Positions 29,547 through 36,891 of a stretch of DNA of 55,000 nucleotides are shown here, piece by piece (the first letter of the stretch is position 1; each line of letters starts with the position of its first letter). Both the position numbers and the translations under genes were made by a program. Below the pieces are notes generated by a model. It worked only from the letters and a program-made list of their open reading frames with translations, was not told the origin of the DNA and made no database searches. Origin of the DNA: Gammaproteobacteria bacterium (GTDB lineage Bacteria > Pseudomonadota > Gammaproteobacteria > Thiohalobacterales > Thiohalobacteraceae). The stretch covers positions 1 to 55,000 of the forward strand of contig JAIOJV010000053.1 of the NCBI GenBank assembly GCA_019911805.1. Direction: 5' to 3'.

Positions 29547-29594
29547 GGGGCCTCCTTGGCGCTTGTGAATAGTTCCCCGGCCGTAGCGAGGCGC

Positions 29595-30359
29595 TCAGTT
29601 GAGCTGGAATACCACGTCTACCTGGAAGCGCCGGGTACGGTCCAGATAACGGTGCGCGTCGGTGAACGGCGCGATGGCCTGCACGGCGCGGAAGGCGGCC
29701 AGATCCAGCGAGCGTACACCGCTGGAGTGACCGATGTTCAGGTCGTCGATGCTGCCGTCCGGGGCGAGGCGGAAATCGATGCGGGCGGCACCCTCGCGGC
29801 CCAGGCGCAAGGCACCCTGAGGATAGCGCTTGTGGCGGTCGATGGCCTGGTGCAGCAGCGCGGCGAGTTCCAGCCAGGCGGCCTCGGCGGCAGGCCCGGT
29901 GTCATGTACGGTGTCATGCACGGTCGACCCGGCCGTCTGCGGGGCCGCCTCCGGAGGTACCGTACCCGCCGCCACCTGCGGCGCGGCCTGGGGTACGGAC
30001 TGGGGCGCAGCAGGGCCCGGTCGGTCCGACGGGCCCGACGGACCTGGCACTGCCGCGACGGCTGCCGTCGCCCGTCGTGCCACGCGCTCGGGCGGTACGC
30101 CGGGGCGCAGCCTGTCGACGGGCGATGCCTGCAGGGGTTGTGACGGCGGCGGCCGGTCCGTGGCGACCCGCTGCGCGGCGTCATCCACCGCAACCGCCCC
30201 CACCTGACTCACCTGGATGCGGATCGGTACGGCATGCGCCGCGCCCGCTCCCGGCGGTTGGCGGACGGCATCCGGCCACGCGGTCAGCAGCAGTGCGTGC
30301 AGGACCATCGAGGCGCACAGCCAGGGCAGAAAGGACGGGGTGCGCGTCGGCCAGTGCAT
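29595..30359 (-). CDS. tonB: TonB-family energy transducer
   Basis: TonB proteins carry proton-motive energy from ExbBD to outer-membrane receptors. The 254-residue product has an N-terminal signal anchor (PWLCASMVLHALLLTAW), a long Pro/Ala-rich periplasmic linker at about 60-165, and a C-terminal TonB domain (RYPQGALRLGREGAARIDF, DGSIDDLNI, LDLAAFRAVQAI). It starts one base after the btuB stop, which suggests it serves that receptor specifically. No exbB or exbD is in the window, so the motor must be encoded elsewhere. Confidence 0.92.
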   Translation of the reverse strand: MHWPTRTPSFLPWLCASMVLHALLLTAWPDAVRQPPGAGAAHAVPIRIQVSQVGAVAVDDAAQRVATDRPPPSQPLQASPVDRLRPGVPPERVARRATAAVAAVPGPSGPSDRPGPAAPQSVPQAAPQVAAGTVPPEAAPQTAGSTVHDTVHDTGPAAEAAWLELAALLHQAIDRHKRYPQGALRLGREGAARIDFRLAPDGSIDDLNIGHSSGVRSLDLAAFRAVQAIAPFTDAHRYLDRTRRFQVDVVFQLN

Positions 30360-30360
30360 G

Positions 30361-32316
30361 TCAGAAGCGGTAGCGGGCGGTCAGGAAGGCACGGCGCTCG
30401 GGTGCCGGGTAATAGCCCGTCGCCTCCACCGGCCAGGGATCGAAGGCGCGCACGGCGATGTCGCTGTAGCGCTTGTCGGTGAGATTGTCGACCCGCAGCG
30501 TGAACGTCCAGGCCGTCCGGCGGTAGTCGACGCTGGCGTTGTAGACAGTGTAGCCCGGCAACCGGTCGAGCGTGTTGGCATAGTCGCCTTGCGGGACGCG
30601 CTCGCTGCTGTATTGGGCCTCGCCGAAGACGTGCCAGGCGTCGGTGAGCCGGTAGTCGGCATTCAGGCTCAGGGTGTGCTCGGCGACGAAGGGGATGCGG
30701 TTGCCGGCGAAGGTGCCGTGGTCGAATTCCGCAGCGACATAGCCGTAGGCACCGCCCAGGCGCAGGTCCGCGGTCGCCTGCAGGTGGCCATCGAGGATCA
30801 GACCGTCGCGGCGGGTCGGATCGAGGTTGGTGTTACCACCGAAGCCGAACGAGGCCGATGGGTCGTAGGCGATCTCGTTGTCCAGATCGAGCCGATAGAC
30901 GCTGACACGGAGATCGTGGCCGTTGCGTCGCCACTCGGCGCCGAGTTCATAGGACGCGCCGGTCTGGGTCTCCAGCACGGTGACGGTCGCATCGGTGTTG
31001 GTGTACTCGTCGACCTTGGGGAAGCGCAGCACCTCGTCGCGACGCGCGAACAGCCGCCAGTCCTCGGTCAGGGTGAACGACAGACCGGCGCTGGTGACGA
31101 ATTCGCTGTCATCGATCGAAGTCCCCGCCGGGAAACTGAACGAATCCGTCAGGTCATTCTCGACCTGCGCATGGCGCGCGCCCACAGTCGCACTCAAGCG
31201 CGGTGTCAGCGGGATCACGCCCTGCGCGTACAGGCTGCGCTGGTCCTGCCGGTTATCGGTGGTACCGAAGGGCGAGGTGATCTCGTAGTCGGTGCGGTCG
31301 AGATCGGCGCCCAGGGTGAGCAGCAGCTCGCCCGCATCCAGGGGCAGCGCGCCGATCAGGCGCGGCGTGAAGCCGAGGTGGTGGCGGTCCTGGGTCACCG
31401 GCAGGTTGGTCAGGATGCTCGTGGCATCGGAGCGCCGGTCGGTGAGTTCGGCCTCGAACTGCCAGTCCGCACCCAGCGCCTGTGCCATCCCCAGGCGCGT
31501 GACGTGGCTGCGGCTGTCGCTGTAGTCGTTCGGGTAGCGCGTCTGCCTGCGGTCGGCGGCGACCTGGTCGGCGAAGAGCGCGCCGGGCAGGTTGAGGTTC
31601 TCGTCGATCGCCTGGTGCTCCAGGAACACCGAGCCGCCGGCCTGATGTCGATAGTCGAGCCGGCCGAAGACGTTGGTGTATTCCTGGCGGTTGTTGTCGC
31701 GGTAGTTGTCGCTGCTGCGCGTCTCGGCGCTCAGCCGATAGGCCAAGCCGGTATCGCTGGCGTCGGCGATGGCGCCACGCAGTTCGCGACCGTCGAAGCT
31801 GCCAGCGCCCGCGCTCACCTCGGCCGAGAAGGTCCGTGGTACGCGGGTGATGATATTGATGACGCCGCCGACCGCCTGGTCGCCGAACAGTACGCCGGCA
31901 CTGCCGTGGATGATCTCGATACGCTCGACATCTTTGAGCGCGATGCTGTTGAGATCCGGCGCCGCCAGATCGGAATTGTTCAGCCGCCGACCATCCACCA
32001 GAATCAAAGTATTGGCCGCAGCGTTCTCACCGAAACCGCGCATGCCGATGACGGCGCGGCTGCCATCGCCATAGGGGTCGCTGAGCTGCACACCGCCGCG
32101 CCCGCGCAGCACCTCGGTGATCTGGCGCGCGCCACTGGCCTCGATCTCGGCGCGGTCGATGATGCTGATCGCCGCCGGGGTCGGCACGCTGCTCTGCAGC
32201 GAGCGCGTGGCGCTGACCACCACCGGCTCGAGGCGGACGGCGCCTGCGGCATGCAGGCTGGAACTGCTCAGAATGAAAACGATCAGGCTGGCGTGGCCGC
32301 CGGTTGACTTGAACAT
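30361..32316 (-). CDS. btuB: TonB-dependent vitamin B12 receptor BtuB
   Basis: An outer-membrane receptor importing cobalamin. The 651-residue precursor has a signal peptide (SLIVFILSSSSLHAAGA) and a TonB-box-like LEPVVVSATR. The plug domain has GVQLSDPYGDGSRAVIGMRG, represented by DPYGDGSRAVIGM, and GSAGVLFGDQAVGGVINI. A 22-strand barrel follows, ending in Phe (FLTARYRF). The BtuB name rests on this and on the cobalamin riboswitch directly upstream. I start at ATG 32314-32316, which has GGGAGAG upstream; the longer frame runs into the riboswitch. It is first in the btuB-tonB-pduO operon. Confidence 0.93.
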   Translation of the reverse strand: MFKSTGGHASLIVFILSSSSLHAAGAVRLEPVVVSATRSLQSSVPTPAAISIIDRAEIEASGARQITEVLRGRGGVQLSDPYGDGSRAVIGMRGFGENAAANTLILVDGRRLNNSDLAAPDLNSIALKDVERIEIIHGSAGVLFGDQAVGGVINIITRVPRTFSAEVSAGAGSFDGRELRGAIADASDTGLAYRLSAETRSSDNYRDNNRQEYTNVFGRLDYRHQAGGSVFLEHQAIDENLNLPGALFADQVAADRRQTRYPNDYSDSRSHVTRLGMAQALGADWQFEAELTDRRSDATSILTNLPVTQDRHHLGFTPRLIGALPLDAGELLLTLGADLDRTDYEITSPFGTTDNRQDQRSLYAQGVIPLTPRLSATVGARHAQVENDLTDSFSFPAGTSIDDSEFVTSAGLSFTLTEDWRLFARRDEVLRFPKVDEYTNTDATVTVLETQTGASYELGAEWRRNGHDLRVSVYRLDLDNEIAYDPSASFGFGGNTNLDPTRRDGLILDGHLQATADLRLGGAYGYVAAEFDHGTFAGNRIPFVAEHTLSLNADYRLTDAWHVFGEAQYSSERVPQGDYANTLDRLPGYTVYNASVDYRRTAWTFTLRVDNLTDKRYSDIAVRAFDPWPVEATGYYPAPERRAFLTARYRF

Positions 32317-32444
32317 CGTGCCGCTCTCCCTGTAGTGCGCACACCCGCGCGCATGGTGAAGGGCACGGTGTCGGGGGCAGGGAAATCGGGTTGGAGGAGA
32401 CCGGCTCGCCCAATGCATCGCCCCCCGCGACACCGTACTCGGGT

Positions 32445-32660
32445 TGGCTTCGGGCCGGTCTCCGGGCTCGCGAGGGGGAGCGGACTCCCGGGCGCATCGC
32501 CTTCCCATGTCTGCATGACACAGTGGCCGATGATGTGCCTTGACTCGCTTACCGTTGCGGGGGCAGCGCCGGGATTGATCTCTTGCCTGTCTGCAAAAGG
32601 TCGCACCGGCTTCCCGTTTCATTCCGCGGACGATGGTCCTTGGAACACCAGAAGCAGTTG
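32445..32660 (-). promoter_or_regulatory. Cobalamin riboswitch upstream of btuB
   Basis: Read on the minus strand the leader has the class signatures in order: AAACGGGAAGCCGGTG, then GCGCTGCCCCCGCAAC (B12 box) with GGTAAGCGAG, GCCACTG, TGGGAAGGCG and finally GAGCCCGGAGACCGGCC. These are the conserved core of the AdoCbl riboswitch. In the expression platform, the 10 bases at 32396-32405 are exactly complementary to 32454-32463 at the aptamer's 3' end, so an alternative pairing could compete with ligand binding. A 9-base pair, CGGTGTCG-type, also brackets that region (about 32366-32375 and 32429-32438). The gap 32317-32786 holds this switch, its promoter and the start region of the divergent gene. 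Confidence 0.95.
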
Positions 32661-32672
32661 TGACGGGGCGCG

Positions 32673-32701
32673 ACTCTACGCCGGGGTTGGGGGAGGGTCA
32701 A
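32673..32701 (-). promoter_or_regulatory. Probable sigma-70 promoter of the btuB riboswitch transcript
   Basis: On the minus strand TTGACC (32696-32701) and TAGAGT (32673-32678) are separated by exactly 17 bases. Transcription would begin near 32666, a few bases before the riboswitch core. Confidence 0.75.
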
Positions 32702-32786
32702 GCGGCTGCACTACCGTTCCGTCGAGGGGCCGGTTACACTGCGGGCAGCCGCCGGATCGGTATCCAGAGCTCCAGAGACGCGCGCC

Positions 32787-33230
32787 ATGTCCCGTACCGC
32801 CGCAACCGCATCGCCTTTCTGGGTGTCTTTCAAGGGCACCTTCTATGGTGCGCTGCGCTGGCCGCAGCTCGACGGGTTGTGGGAGGCGTTACGCAACGAT
32901 GCCGCGGGGGGCTGGTTCATCTATGCCGTCGGCACCGAGCCACCGACCGAGATCGTGGGGCCGGAAAAACTCCGCGAATTCATCACCGAGATCGACACGC
33001 TGCTACGCCGGGAGCACGACGAGGATTACTGTGGCATCGTCTACGCGGATTCCTTCGAGCAGCCGAGCTTCGTGAAGATCTTCGATCCGAACAACCTGGG
33101 GGTGTCCTGCGGCTACAGCGACAACCCGCCACTGCCGGGCTGGATACTCTCCAAGATCCCGCCCATCGACCTCCAGGCGCCGAGCCTGCCGGGCAACCGT
33201 CGCCGCTGGTGGCAGCGCCTGTTCGATTAG
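32787..33230 (+). CDS. Hypothetical protein, 147 aa
   Basis: I do not recognise this family. The product is soluble, with no signal peptide or membrane segment, and is rich in aromatic residues. Landmarks are SFKGTFYGALRWPQLDGLWEAL (given as FKGTFYGALRWPQL), VGTEPPTEIVGPEKLREFI, YCGIVYADSFEQPSFVKIFDPNNLG (as YCGIVYADSFEQPSF) and a basic WWQRLF end. The middle part looks like an alpha/beta globular domain. It is divergent from the cobalamin operon; no ribosome-binding site of strength is seen. Codon use resembles its neighbours, so I take it to be a real gene. Confidence 0.7.
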   Translation: MSRTAATASPFWVSFKGTFYGALRWPQLDGLWEALRNDAAGGWFIYAVGTEPPTEIVGPEKLREFITEIDTLLRREHDEDYCGIVYADSFEQPSFVKIFDPNNLGVSCGYSDNPPLPGWILSKIPPIDLQAPSLPGNRRRWWQRLFD

Positions 33231-33292
33231 CCGCTCCGGCAGCAGACGCTGTGTCGCCGGTGTCCGGCCTCTGTAACCGTTCCGCCCGTCTT

Positions 33293-33496
33293 TCAGCCGC
33301 AATCGCGCTTCCAACCGGCATCGAGGTCGATACCCAGCTCCTCGGCCACGGCGATCCAGCGCGGTTCGGCCTCGCAGCAGCAGATGTCATGCCAGGCGGG
33401 GACGCCTTCATGCATGCTGATGGGTTTCCTGGGTGCGGCACCGGCAGGTGGCGTCTCGTGGGTCGGTTGTGTTTGCTCGTCGTGACGGTTGGCCAT
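33293..33496 (-). CDS. Small cysteine-containing hypothetical protein, 67 aa
   Basis: The 67-residue product has a polar, proline-rich first half and a second half reading HEGVPAWHDICCCEAEPRWIAVAEELGIDLD. Three adjacent cysteines with nearby His residues could bind a metal, but this is speculation. A GAGAGG ribosome-binding site precedes the ATG at 33494-33496, and a good promoter lies 23-50 bases upstream, which together support a real small gene. It is convergent with the 147-residue hypothetical gene. Confidence 0.65.
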   Translation of the reverse strand: MANRHDEQTQPTHETPPAGAAPRKPISMHEGVPAWHDICCCEAEPRWIAVAEELGIDLDAGWKRDCG

Positions 33497-33518
33497 GTCT
33501 GTGCCTCTCTCGGTTGCA

Positions 33519-33546
33519 CTTATACCTTATTGCGTATAGGCGTAAA
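33519..33546 (-). promoter_or_regulatory. Probable sigma-70 promoter of the small Cys-rich gene
   Basis: On the minus strand TTTACG (33541-33546) and TATAAG (33519-33524) are 16 bases apart in an AT-richer patch. The gene's ATG follows after about 23 bases. Confidence 0.6.
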
Positions 33547-33705
33547 GAATGTGTCGTTGTGGCAATGAGTGTGCTGCGCACGTTACGAGGGGAGTCTAGC
33601 CGATAATTTCGTTTCGGCCAGCACGGCGTCGCGCCGTACGGCCTGCTCAGTCGCGGCTGCGGGTGGCGATGGGTGCACGGCATGCCCTCCACCAGCGCCC
33701 GGGGG

Positions 33706-34470
33706 TCAGCGCGGCAGCCACGCCGGCGGGTCATCGCTCACCTGACGCAGTGCCTGCCCATAGAGTGTCTCGAGCCGTGCGGTCTGCAGCACGTCGCTGC
33801 AGGTGCCGGCATCGATCTGACCGTCGCCCCGCAGCAGCAAGGCATGATCCGCGCAACGCGCGGCGAGATTGACGTCGTGCAGGACCATGACGACCGTCTT
33901 GTGTCGTGTCCGGGCCAAACGGGCCAGCCGATCCAGCAAGGCGACCTGGTGACGCAGGTCGAGGTGATTGGTCGGTTCGTCGAGCAACAGGATGTCCGGG
34001 TCCTGTGTCAGCAGGGTTGCCACGGCCAGGCGCCGCCGTTCGCCACCCGACAGCGTGGCGACGTCGCGGTCGTCCCAACCGGCCAGTCCCACCTGCTGCA
34101 GGGCCGCTTGAGCCAGTTGCATGTCCGCGGCGGTTTCCCAGCCCCAGATCGAACTGTGTGGATGCCGGCCCAGCAAGGCCGTTTCCAGCACGGTCGCGGG
34201 AAACGGATCATGGCTGTCCTGCGGCAGCAGGCCGAGGTGCCGGGCGATATGGCGGCGTGATTGGTGTTGCAGCGATATGCCATCGAGCCGCACCTCACCC
34301 TGCTGGGGGTCGCGCACGCCGGCGAGGGTATGCAGCAAGGTCGTCTTGCCGCTGCCGTTGCGGCCGAGGACGACCCAGCACTCGCCCGGTGCGAACGTCA
34401 GCGTCAGTCGGTGGCAGACGTCGACTCGGCCGATGCGCACGCCCAGTCCGTGCAGACTCAGGCCGTTCAT
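33706..34470 (-). CDS. btuD: Cobalamin ABC transporter ATP-binding protein BtuD
   Basis: The 254-residue ATPase has Walker A GRNGSGKTT, the FepC/BtuD-type Q-loop area GLLPQDSHDPFPATV, signature LSGGERRRLAVA, and Walker B ILLLDEPTNHLD. It drives the BtuC permease for B12 import. The start ATG (34468-34470) overlaps the btuC stop by four bases. Iron-siderophore or heme transport ATPases are similar; the B12 assignment rests on btuF, btuB and riboswitch nearby. Confidence 0.87.
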   Translation of the reverse strand: MNGLSLHGLGVRIGRVDVCHRLTLTFAPGECWVVLGRNGSGKTTLLHTLAGVRDPQQGEVRLDGISLQHQSRRHIARHLGLLPQDSHDPFPATVLETALLGRHPHSSIWGWETAADMQLAQAALQQVGLAGWDDRDVATLSGGERRRLAVATLLTQDPDILLLDEPTNHLDLRHQVALLDRLARLARTRHKTVVMVLHDVNLAARCADHALLLRGDGQIDAGTCSDVLQTARLETLYGQALRQVSDDPPAWLPR

Positions 34471-35462
34471 GCGCGCACGTCGGCGTGGCTGCGCAGCAGC
34501 AGGAACAGGAATACCGGGATGCCGATGCCGGCGGTGAGGATACCGACCGGCAGCTGCTGCGGTGCCCACAGCGTACGTGCCAGCAGATCGGCAGCGATGA
34601 GCAGCGCGCCGCCGCCAAGGGCGCACGCCGGCAGCAGGATGCGCTGATCACGTGCGCCGGCCAGCCGCAGCAGATGCGGCACGATGAGACCGACGAAGCC
34701 GACGCTGCCGGCGAGCGTCACCGCGCCGGCCGTACCCAACGCGGCGAGCAGGTAGAGCGTAGCGCGCAGCGGCACCACCGCGACGCCGAGCGTCTGTGCC
34801 TGCAGTTCGCCACGCGCCAGCACGTTCAGCGGCCGCGCCAGCGCCAGTCCCACGGACAGCACGACGAGCAGCAGTGCCAATGCCGGCCACGGCACCTCAC
34901 CGGTGACCAGATCGCCCATCAACCAGAACAGCATGCCGCGCAGGTTGTGCTCCGGTGCGATCGTGAGGATGAAGGCGATCGAGGCGCCCCAGCCCGCGGC
35001 GAGGATGATCCCGGTGAGCAGCAGGCGGGCGGGCGCCCAGTCACCGTCGCGGCGCGCCAGGCCGAAGACCAGCACGGTCGCGAGCAGGGCGCCGAGGAAG
35101 GCGCCGCCGTTCAGCCACGCACCGGAGAGGCCGGCGAGCATGGCCAGCAGGGCACCGACCGCCGCACCCCCGGAGGTACCCAGCACATAGGGGTCGGCGA
35201 GGGGGTTGCGCAGCAGTACCTGCAGCAGGGCACCGCTCACGGCCAGCAGGGCCCCGACGGCGAAGGCGCTGAGTGCGCGCGGCAGGCGCAGCGCGAGTAC
35301 GATGCTGCGCTGCGGTTCGTCGCCCGCGCCGGCCAGGATGCGCAGCACCTCGGCCAATGGGATCGGCGCACTGCCGATGGCGAGCGCGGCACCGAAACCG
35401 GTGAGGCTCAGCAACAGCAACAGGCCGATCAGCCGCCCCGACGGGTGCTTGGCTGCAGGCAT
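34467..35462 (-). CDS. btuC: Cobalamin ABC transporter permease BtuC (FecCD family)
   Basis: The 331-residue protein has about ten hydrophobic helices and FecCD hallmarks: RLPRALSAFAVGALLAVSGALLQ (as RLPRALSAFAVGALLA), NPLADPYVLGTSGGAAVGAL (as NPLADPYVLGTSGGA), GSVGFVGLIVPHLLRL near the C-terminus. The permease is fused in an operon: three bases after the HAD phosphatase stop and overlapping btuD. Specificity for B12 over other metal complexes is inferred from neighbours. Confidence 0.87.
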   Translation of the reverse strand: MPAAKHPSGRLIGLLLLLSLTGFGAALAIGSAPIPLAEVLRILAGAGDEPQRSIVLALRLPRALSAFAVGALLAVSGALLQVLLRNPLADPYVLGTSGGAAVGALLAMLAGLSGAWLNGGAFLGALLATVLVFGLARRDGDWAPARLLLTGIILAAGWGASIAFILTIAPEHNLRGMLFWLMGDLVTGEVPWPALALLLVVLSVGLALARPLNVLARGELQAQTLGVAVVPLRATLYLLAALGTAGAVTLAGSVGFVGLIVPHLLRLAGARDQRILLPACALGGGALLIAADLLARTLWAPQQLPVGILTAGIGIPVFLFLLLRSHADVRA

Positions 35463-35465
35463 GAC

Positions 35466-36143
35466 TCAGTCGGCCGGCCCGGCCCAGCCGTGGCGCAGCG
35501 TCATGATCGGCCAGCCGCGGGTGTGCGCATGGTGCGCGAGGGTGGCGTCGGGATCGACGGCAACGGGGTGGGTGACCCGCTCCAGCAAGGGCAGGTCGTT
35601 GTGTGAGTCGCTGTAGAACCAGCTGCCGTCGAGATCGTCTTGTTGCTCGACCAGCCAGCGCTCCAGACGCTGCACCTTGCCGGACTGGAAGCAGGGGATG
35701 TCGGTGCTGCGTCCGGTGTAGCGTCCGTCCTGCATCTCGGCCTCGGTGGCGATCAGGTGGCGGATGTCGAAGCGCGCCGCGATGGGCGCAGTGATGAACC
35801 GGTTGGTGGCGGTGATGATCACCGGCGTGTCGCCGGCGGCGCGGTGGCGCTCCACCAGGGCGCGGGCATCGGGCAGGATGATCGGATCGATCATGCGGAC
35901 GAGGAAGTCCTCGCGCCAGGCGTGCAGACGTTCCGGTGGATGCTCCGCCAGGGGCTGCAGCGAGAAGGCCAGGAAGGCCTCGATATCGAGCTGGCCGGCC
36001 TTGTACTGATCGTAGTAGCGGCGGTTCTCACGCTCGTAGTGCTCCCTGTCGACGATGCCTTGTTCGACCAGAAACCGGCCCCAGAGATAATCGCTGTCGC
36101 CACCCAGCAGGGTGTTGTCGAGGTCGAACAGGGCCAGGGCCAC
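35466..36143 (-). CDS. HAD-IB family phosphatase (SerB-like)
   Basis: From GTG 36141-36143 the protein has 225 residues and begins MALALFDLDNTLLGGDSDYLW, the standard opening of this HAD-IB branch (nucleophile Asp in DLDNT). It has the later ITATNRFIT (motif II) and GSWFYSDSHNDLPLLE (motif IV), a complete active site. GGAGC lies upstream; a TTG start 12 codons earlier is less likely. In Pseudomonas a related gene adjoins rppH and ptsP, as here. In this genome btuCD follow in the same operon. The substrate is unknown; a phosphorylated amino acid or alcohol is usual for the family. Confidence 0.85.
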   Translation of the reverse strand: MALALFDLDNTLLGGDSDYLWGRFLVEQGIVDREHYERENRRYYDQYKAGQLDIEAFLAFSLQPLAEHPPERLHAWREDFLVRMIDPIILPDARALVERHRAAGDTPVIITATNRFITAPIAARFDIRHLIATEAEMQDGRYTGRSTDIPCFQSGKVQRLERWLVEQQDDLDGSWFYSDSHNDLPLLERVTHPVAVDPDATLAHHAHTRGWPIMTLRHGWAGPAD

Positions 36144-36287
36144 GTTGCAGCGCTCCACGGTCGCTTGGGAAGGCGCCAAGGATAGTGGTCGCCGCCGACG
36201 AGGTAAACGCGTGCCCGGTATTTGCCGCCGGACGCGTATCTGTGGGAGAATCGAGACATCGGGTCATTCTGTATTTTAGGTGTTCAA

Positions 36288-36800
36288 GTGATTGATTCAG
36301 ACGGATATCGTCCCAATGTCGGCATTGTCCTGAGCAATCAGGACGGTGACCTGCTATGGGCGCGTCGTGTCGGTCAGAATGCCTGGCAGTTTCCGCAGGG
36401 CGGGATTCACAGCGACGAGATGCCGGAAGAGGCCCTGTTCCGCGAGCTTGCCGAAGAGGTGGGGCTGTATCCCGGACAGGTTCAGATCCTTGCCCAGACG
36501 CGTGGCTGGCTGCGTTACCGTCTGCCGGACCGGTATATCCGCCACGGTACCCGGCCGCTGTGCATCGGTCAGAAGCAGGTATGGTTTCTGCTACGGTTGA
36601 TTGGTGACGAGCGCGATGTCTGTCTGAACAGCTGCGAGCATCCCGAATTCGACTGCTGGCGCTGGGTCGATTACTGGCACCCGCTGGACGCGGTGGTGGC
36701 CTTCAAGCGCAAGGTCTACCAGCGTGCACTGAGCGAATTTGCCCCGTTGCTGTTTCCAGGGGGAGCGCCGCCACTGCCGCAATCCCTGCGCCACCGCTAG
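36288..36800 (+). CDS. rppH: RNA pyrophosphohydrolase RppH
   Basis: RppH removes pyrophosphate from the 5' end of mRNA to trigger decay by RNase E. The 170-residue Nudix protein aligns with E. coli RppH from the start ([15 protein letters not shown]) and has a full Nudix box, [22 protein letters not shown] in its standard pattern (G-x5-E-x7-RELAEEVG). I use the GTG at 36288, which has TAGGTG upstream, since the longer frame is not conserved. ptsP follows, an order also seen in E. coli and Pseudomonas. Confidence 0.95.
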   Translation: MIDSDGYRPNVGIVLSNQDGDLLWARRVGQNAWQFPQGGIHSDEMPEEALFRELAEEVGLYPGQVQILAQTRGWLRYRLPDRYIRHGTRPLCIGQKQVWFLLRLIGDERDVCLNSCEHPEFDCWRWVDYWHPLDAVVAFKRKVYQRALSEFAPLLFPGGAPPLPQSLRHR

Positions 36801-36891
36801 ATGGCAGGCCGGACAATCCCTCACCCCGGGGCCCCACCGTTGGCGCGGCCGCGCCGCGCCGCTGCGGTGACCTGATACCGTGGCCGCCTCC

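Noticed and set aside
30217-32307. A 696-codon open frame on the plus strand opposite btuB
   Set aside because: It is the antisense shadow of btuB and tonB in GC-rich DNA, with a composition typical of such shadows and no recognisable domain.
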